A stretch of DNA of 64,000 nucleotides, taken from contig JAHFJN010000001.1 of NCBI GenBank assembly GCA_023245865.1, positions 186,001 to 250,000 of the forward strand, in the 5' to 3' direction. A program made the position numbers and the translations under genes. Below the pieces are notes generated by a model, which saw only the letters and a list, made by a program, of their open reading frames with translations, was not told the DNA's origin and searched no databases. This DNA comes from Candidatus Peribacteria bacterium. Lineage in GTDB: Bacteria; Patescibacteriota; Gracilibacteria; Peribacterales; Peribacteraceae. Shown piece after piece: positions 61,457-64,000 of this stretch. How positions within the stretch are numbered: position 1 is the stretch's first letter; each line of letters starts with the position of its first letter.

Positions 61457-62800
61457 TTATTTATATTTGTGCAAATCTAACTTCCATGATGCAAAGCAAC
61501 TCAGAATCAGCATCGATACAGGGATCATCAGAGGTCGGTAATACGATTGTCCGCTTAAAAGAAACGCGACGTTGGGTGTGAAGAGGTAGGTGAAGAGGAC
61601 GATGACTAGTGCGGCAAGTCCCCAGAGTGATGTCAGAAGCATCGTTTGGTCAACGCGTGGATCTTTTCTGTAGGCGAGGATTGTGAGCAGTAGCATCGCA
61701 CATGCGAGGCAGAACCATGTCACGCCAAAGGATCCGGCTGCAAACAGTCCTGAAAGCGCCTGGAGAAAGCCCTCCGGATGGAATGCGATATGAAAATCAG
61801 TTTCGTGCGGAGTTAAGCCAAGACCACGGATGATGAGGAAGAGTGGCCATAGAAATGAAAGAGACAAGATTGCAAGATGCCAAGAGACAACTGTGATTTT
61901 GTTCGATGTTCTACAGAGCAGTGCGATCAAACAGAGCCACGGCAGGAGCCCGACAATCAGTCCTTCCGACTTCGTCCACACGCTTGCAGTCACAAAGAGT
62001 GCAGAGAGAGAAAGCCAGCTCATATTTTTTTCTTCGAGCCAGAGCAGCAGCGCTGCGAGGGAAAGCAGCAGCATCGTGACCAAGTGAATGTCGCCGTACT
62101 GGACGGCGAGGTGAAACCCGAGCAGGGGAGTGCTGATGAGCAGTGTCACTGCGAGCAGGGAGACATCGGTTCCTCGGAGTCGTTGTAAAAGCAAAAAAAG
62201 TGCGGTGAAGGAGCTGAGGGTGAGCAGCCACAGAATTGCATTAGCACTGTGATCATTCCACTCACGGTTCCCTTCATTCACGATTATTTGAAGTGAATGA
62301 ACGAGAATGGGATATTGTGGCTTTGCCATGCCACGTGACTCATCGGTATCGAATGCAATGGAGTGATCGTAAAAAGATATTTTTGAGCGCATCGTCCAGT
62401 TCGTGAAGCTGTCGATTTGATAGCTGGGCAGCAGTACTGCGTGAGAGAAGCTGAAGAGAAGGCTGATAAGTAAAATAGTCCGACAGAAAGACCGAACAAT
62501 TTTAGTGTTCATAGTAGTGCTCTCTTTACAGGGCTGTACCAAAATCAGCCTAACATTTTTTTGAGCGAAAAATATTGTAATGACTACGAGTGTATGTTCC
62601 AGAAGTAGTACTGCAGGCTTGAGTGGAACATGGATGACCGTATTCAAAAATAAGATCAAAACATTACTCAAGGCAGCACACGGAAGGGCCAGTGCAAGGC
62701 GCTGCTTGAAGTCTGTTATGCGAGCAATCAAAGTCGCAATGCAGAACCCCTCGATCATCAGAATTCCCGTCCAACCTATGAAGATGATAAACTGCGTCAT
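61457..62800 (-). CDS. Polytopic membrane protein, GT-C glycosyltransferase-like
   Basis: 447 residues from ATG 62800 (MTQFIIFIGWTGIL), which overlaps the upstream stop as ATGA; the track starts 26 codons earlier. About twelve helices. Loop AVLLPSYQIDSFTNWTMRSK has the Asp-containing first external loop of GT-C enzymes, followed by MAKPQYPILVHSLQ and AVQYGDIHLVTM. Likely part of surface glycan assembly with the upstream gene. No specific family assigned. Confidence 0.6.
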   Translation of the reverse strand: MTQFIIFIGWTGILMIEGFCIATLIARITDFKQRLALALPCAALSNVLILFLNTVIHVPLKPAVLLLEHTLVVITIFFAQKNVRLILVQPCKESTTMNTKIVRSFCRTILLISLLFSFSHAVLLPSYQIDSFTNWTMRSKISFYDHSIAFDTDESRGMAKPQYPILVHSLQIIVNEGNREWNDHSANAILWLLTLSSFTALFLLLQRLRGTDVSLLAVTLLISTPLLGFHLAVQYGDIHLVTMLLLSLAALLLWLEEKNMSWLSLSALFVTASVWTKSEGLIVGLLPWLCLIALLCRTSNKITVVSWHLAILSLSFLWPLFLIIRGLGLTPHETDFHIAFHPEGFLQALSGLFAAGSFGVTWFCLACAMLLLTILAYRKDPRVDQTMLLTSLWGLAALVIVLFTYLFTPNVAFLLSGQSYYRPLMIPVSMLILSCFASWKLDLHKYK

Positions 62801-63831
62801 GAAGAGGGGAGTGAGAAGAGCGCGGAGCCATCGTTGAAAGTTTGAATTCTTTTCGCTCGCTGATTGATTTCCCCGCAATGCAGGATCGTCCCATCATATG
62901 ACCACTGTGTTTTTCTGGTGACGAGCACGTGGGTCATCTTGTCCTCCTGTTTTCCGGTAATGGAAACAGGAATGGGATACAGAAAGTAGCGGACCAATTT
63001 TGCGTAGTAATCGGTACTGTCGAAGCAGACGTTTACCGATGCAGACGTCTCTGGGTGCAGCGCAATGTCGTTTTTGAGAGCATCGGAAACAGAATACAAA
63101 TCACGCGCTTCGCCGTACGTATGCTTCCTCCACCATTCATTGAGATGGCGCTCCGTATAGACAAGGAGATCGACATCAAAGCGAAGTGCATAGAGAAACG
63201 TGCTCGCGATCAGAATGCAGAGCACGGGTGCCAGAGCGCGCGTGCCTTTGCGAAGCAGAATAATTCCTATGACAATCAATGTGAGAAGCTCAAGAAGAAT
63301 ACTGAATGGAATTCCAAGAATCGTATAACCGCGTAGAAAATGTGCGGACGATATCCAGTAGGGCTCGACTTGCATGAGATGTTGCAGAGATGCTCCGATG
63401 AGATCGCCCGCAGTCGTTTGAAGAAATTGCATCTGCGAAAACTCAGCGTCCGTGTCATCCGCATCACTCAGAAAGTTCAGATAATAGGAATGAGCAGAGC
63501 CATTCCAGGTCGTAAGTGCCGTGAGATCAATTGTTGCCGTTCCACCGGCGTCGGCAGGCAAGAGAAAATGATAGAGATTTGCGGGGTTGTACGTCGTTCC
63601 TTCGAGAATCGCGATATACCCGTTGAGCGGAGAGCTGGAATGGTATGAGATTCGCAGCTTCGACCCGGCTCCCTGCACGGACCCCTCAGAGTACTCCTTG
63701 TAGCTTGCAAGAATGCTCGATTGGTCCGAGGAAAGCGCAAGCACAGGCCGTATTCTCACATTCTCTGCTTTGCACGGTATCGCGAAGAGCAACACTGCGA
63801 AAAACGAGAAAGGGAGAAGTATGGATTTCAT
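62797..63831 (-). CDS. Exported membrane protein of unknown family (partner of the GT-like gene)
   Basis: 344 residues from ATG 63831 (MKSILLPFSFFAVL); the track starts six codons earlier. Signal peptide to IPCKAEN. An extracytoplasmic beta-rich domain (~25-165: SKLRISYHSSSPLNGYIAIL) precedes two or three helices (ILLELLTLIVIGIILLRKG, VLCILIASTFLYALRF), then an exposed ~130-residue end with NVCFDSTDYYAKLVRYFLYP. No family recognised. Operon with the GT-like gene by ATGA overlap. TGG-TACACT lies eight bases before the start. Confidence 0.6.
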   Translation of the reverse strand: MKSILLPFSFFAVLLFAIPCKAENVRIRPVLALSSDQSSILASYKEYSEGSVQGAGSKLRISYHSSSPLNGYIAILEGTTYNPANLYHFLLPADAGGTATIDLTALTTWNGSAHSYYLNFLSDADDTDAEFSQMQFLQTTAGDLIGASLQHLMQVEPYWISSAHFLRGYTILGIPFSILLELLTLIVIGIILLRKGTRALAPVLCILIASTFLYALRFDVDLLVYTERHLNEWWRKHTYGEARDLYSVSDALKNDIALHPETSASVNVCFDSTDYYAKLVRYFLYPIPVSITGKQEDKMTHVLVTRKTQWSYDGTILHCGEINQRAKRIQTFNDGSALFSLPSS

Positions 63832-63839
63832 CCGTGGGA

Positions 63840-63845
63840 AGTGTA
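63840..63845 (-). promoter_or_regulatory. Extended -10 box of the surface-glycan pair
   Basis: Minus strand TGG-TACACT, 8 nt before ATG 63831. Confidence 0.45.
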
Positions 63846-63868
63846 CCAAGAAGTCATGAAAATAACCC

Positions 63869-63897
63869 TTGGAAAAAATCCCAACCTCTGCTACCTT
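63869..63897 (+). promoter_or_regulatory. Promoter of atpD
   Basis: TTGGAA, 17-nt spacer, TGC-TACCTT. The leader to the ATG is ~36 nt and pyrimidine-rich (CTTCTTTTTTCTCCTTTG), with no Shine-Dalgarno. Confidence 0.5.
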
Positions 63898-63933
63898 GCG
63901 CGAAATCGTACTTCTTTTTTCTCCTTTGTTTCT

Positions 63934-64000
63934 ATGCCAGGATCAGTCGTTCAAGTGGTAGGAGCCGTCGTTGACTGTCAGTTCGATGACGGGGAATCGA
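63934..64000 (+). CDS. atpD: F-type ATP synthase beta subunit (partial, N-terminus only)
   Basis: Runs off the right edge. The 22 codons seen read MPGSVVQVVGAVVDCQFDDG and onward, which matches the AtpD opening GxVVQVxGxVVDVxF. The beta subunit carries the catalytic nucleotide site of F1. The alpha-subunit start (more like GxVxxVxDGIAxVxGL) fits less well. Having its own promoter rather than an upstream atp gene suggests a split atp locus, with the rest beyond the window. Confidence 0.7.
   Translation, partial: MPGSVVQVVGAVVDCQFDDGES

Overview
ORGANISM. The window looks like a streamlined bacterial genome of the Candidate Phyla Radiation (Patescibacteria). The pointers are compact informational genes, many small membrane or secreted proteins with no clear family, VirB2- and TraD-like type IV system parts without the rest of the machinery, several archaeo-eukaryotic or plant-like family members (baeRF, an NRS/ER-like rhamnose synthase), and patchy biosynthesis (a lone purD and a lone carB). 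TGA is used as a normal stop throughout, which argues against the code-25 Gracilibacteria/Absconditabacteria. Peribacteria would fit, but that is an impression, not a proof.

LAYOUT. 1-9.7 kb: partial MazE antitoxin, GT39 mannosyltransferase, PrsW and CtpA proteases, a baeRF protein, rpsU, gyrB and hisS. 9.7-11.9 kb: a hairpin-rich gap, an AT-richer purD, a PQ-loop-like membrane protein and tRNA-His. 12-18 kb: a PKD surface protein with a VirB2-like pilin, an M24 peptidase, and two cell-wall proteins (3D/PG-binding and SLH/RlpA). 18-22.5 kb: a TraD-like ATPase, a small rearranged mosaic, ybaB and mltG. 22.5-29 kb: LOG protein, TPR membrane protein, der and leuS. 29-30.8 kb: an AT-rich accessory patch with a TrpR-like regulator between two identical palindromes, an orphan and a degenerate methyltransferase. 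30.8-41.8 kb: RsmB-like methyltransferase, dnaG-rpoD, DUF378, UvrD-nuclease, ftsK and an orphan. 41.8-48.3 kb: rhamnose-type sugar enzyme, MacAB-like exporter with two permeases, lipoprotein. 48.3-52.6 kb: a tiny gene, a glycosyltransferase-like/NodB fusion, tRNA-Tyr with a duplicated 3' end, EamA and csrA. 52.7-55.2 kb: a dockerin, cohesin/FN3, cupredoxin surface operon. 55.2-64 kb: holA, greA, carB, EamA, two membrane proteins for surface glycans, and the start of atpD.

HOW IT WORKS TOGETHER. Core replication, transcription and translation genes (gyrB, dnaG, rpoD, holA, hisS, leuS, der, greA, rpsU) alternate with an envelope programme: glycosyltransferases, peptidoglycan-binding and RlpA/MltG wall enzymes, surface proteins with PKD, FN3, cohesin and dockerin modules, and exporters. 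The recurrent regulatory theme is a sigma-70 -10 box placed 6-11 nt before the start codon with no Shine-Dalgarno sequence, i.e. leaderless or nearly leaderless mRNAs at more than twenty genes.

MOST UNUSUAL. (1) The leaderless promoter architecture, which fixes several start codons, two of them TTG. (2) The traD-ybaB mosaic, where a 50-codon chimeric ORF and an orphan gene lie between traD and ybaB. (3) The adjacent dockerin and cohesin-like genes with a copper-site-deficient cupredoxin. (4) RpoD with a C-terminal zinc ribbon. (5) A TrpR-like gene between identical 26-bp palindromes. (6) A second, synonymously diverged copy of the hisS N-terminus next to a chain of four hairpins. All family calls were made by eye from motifs; no searches were run.
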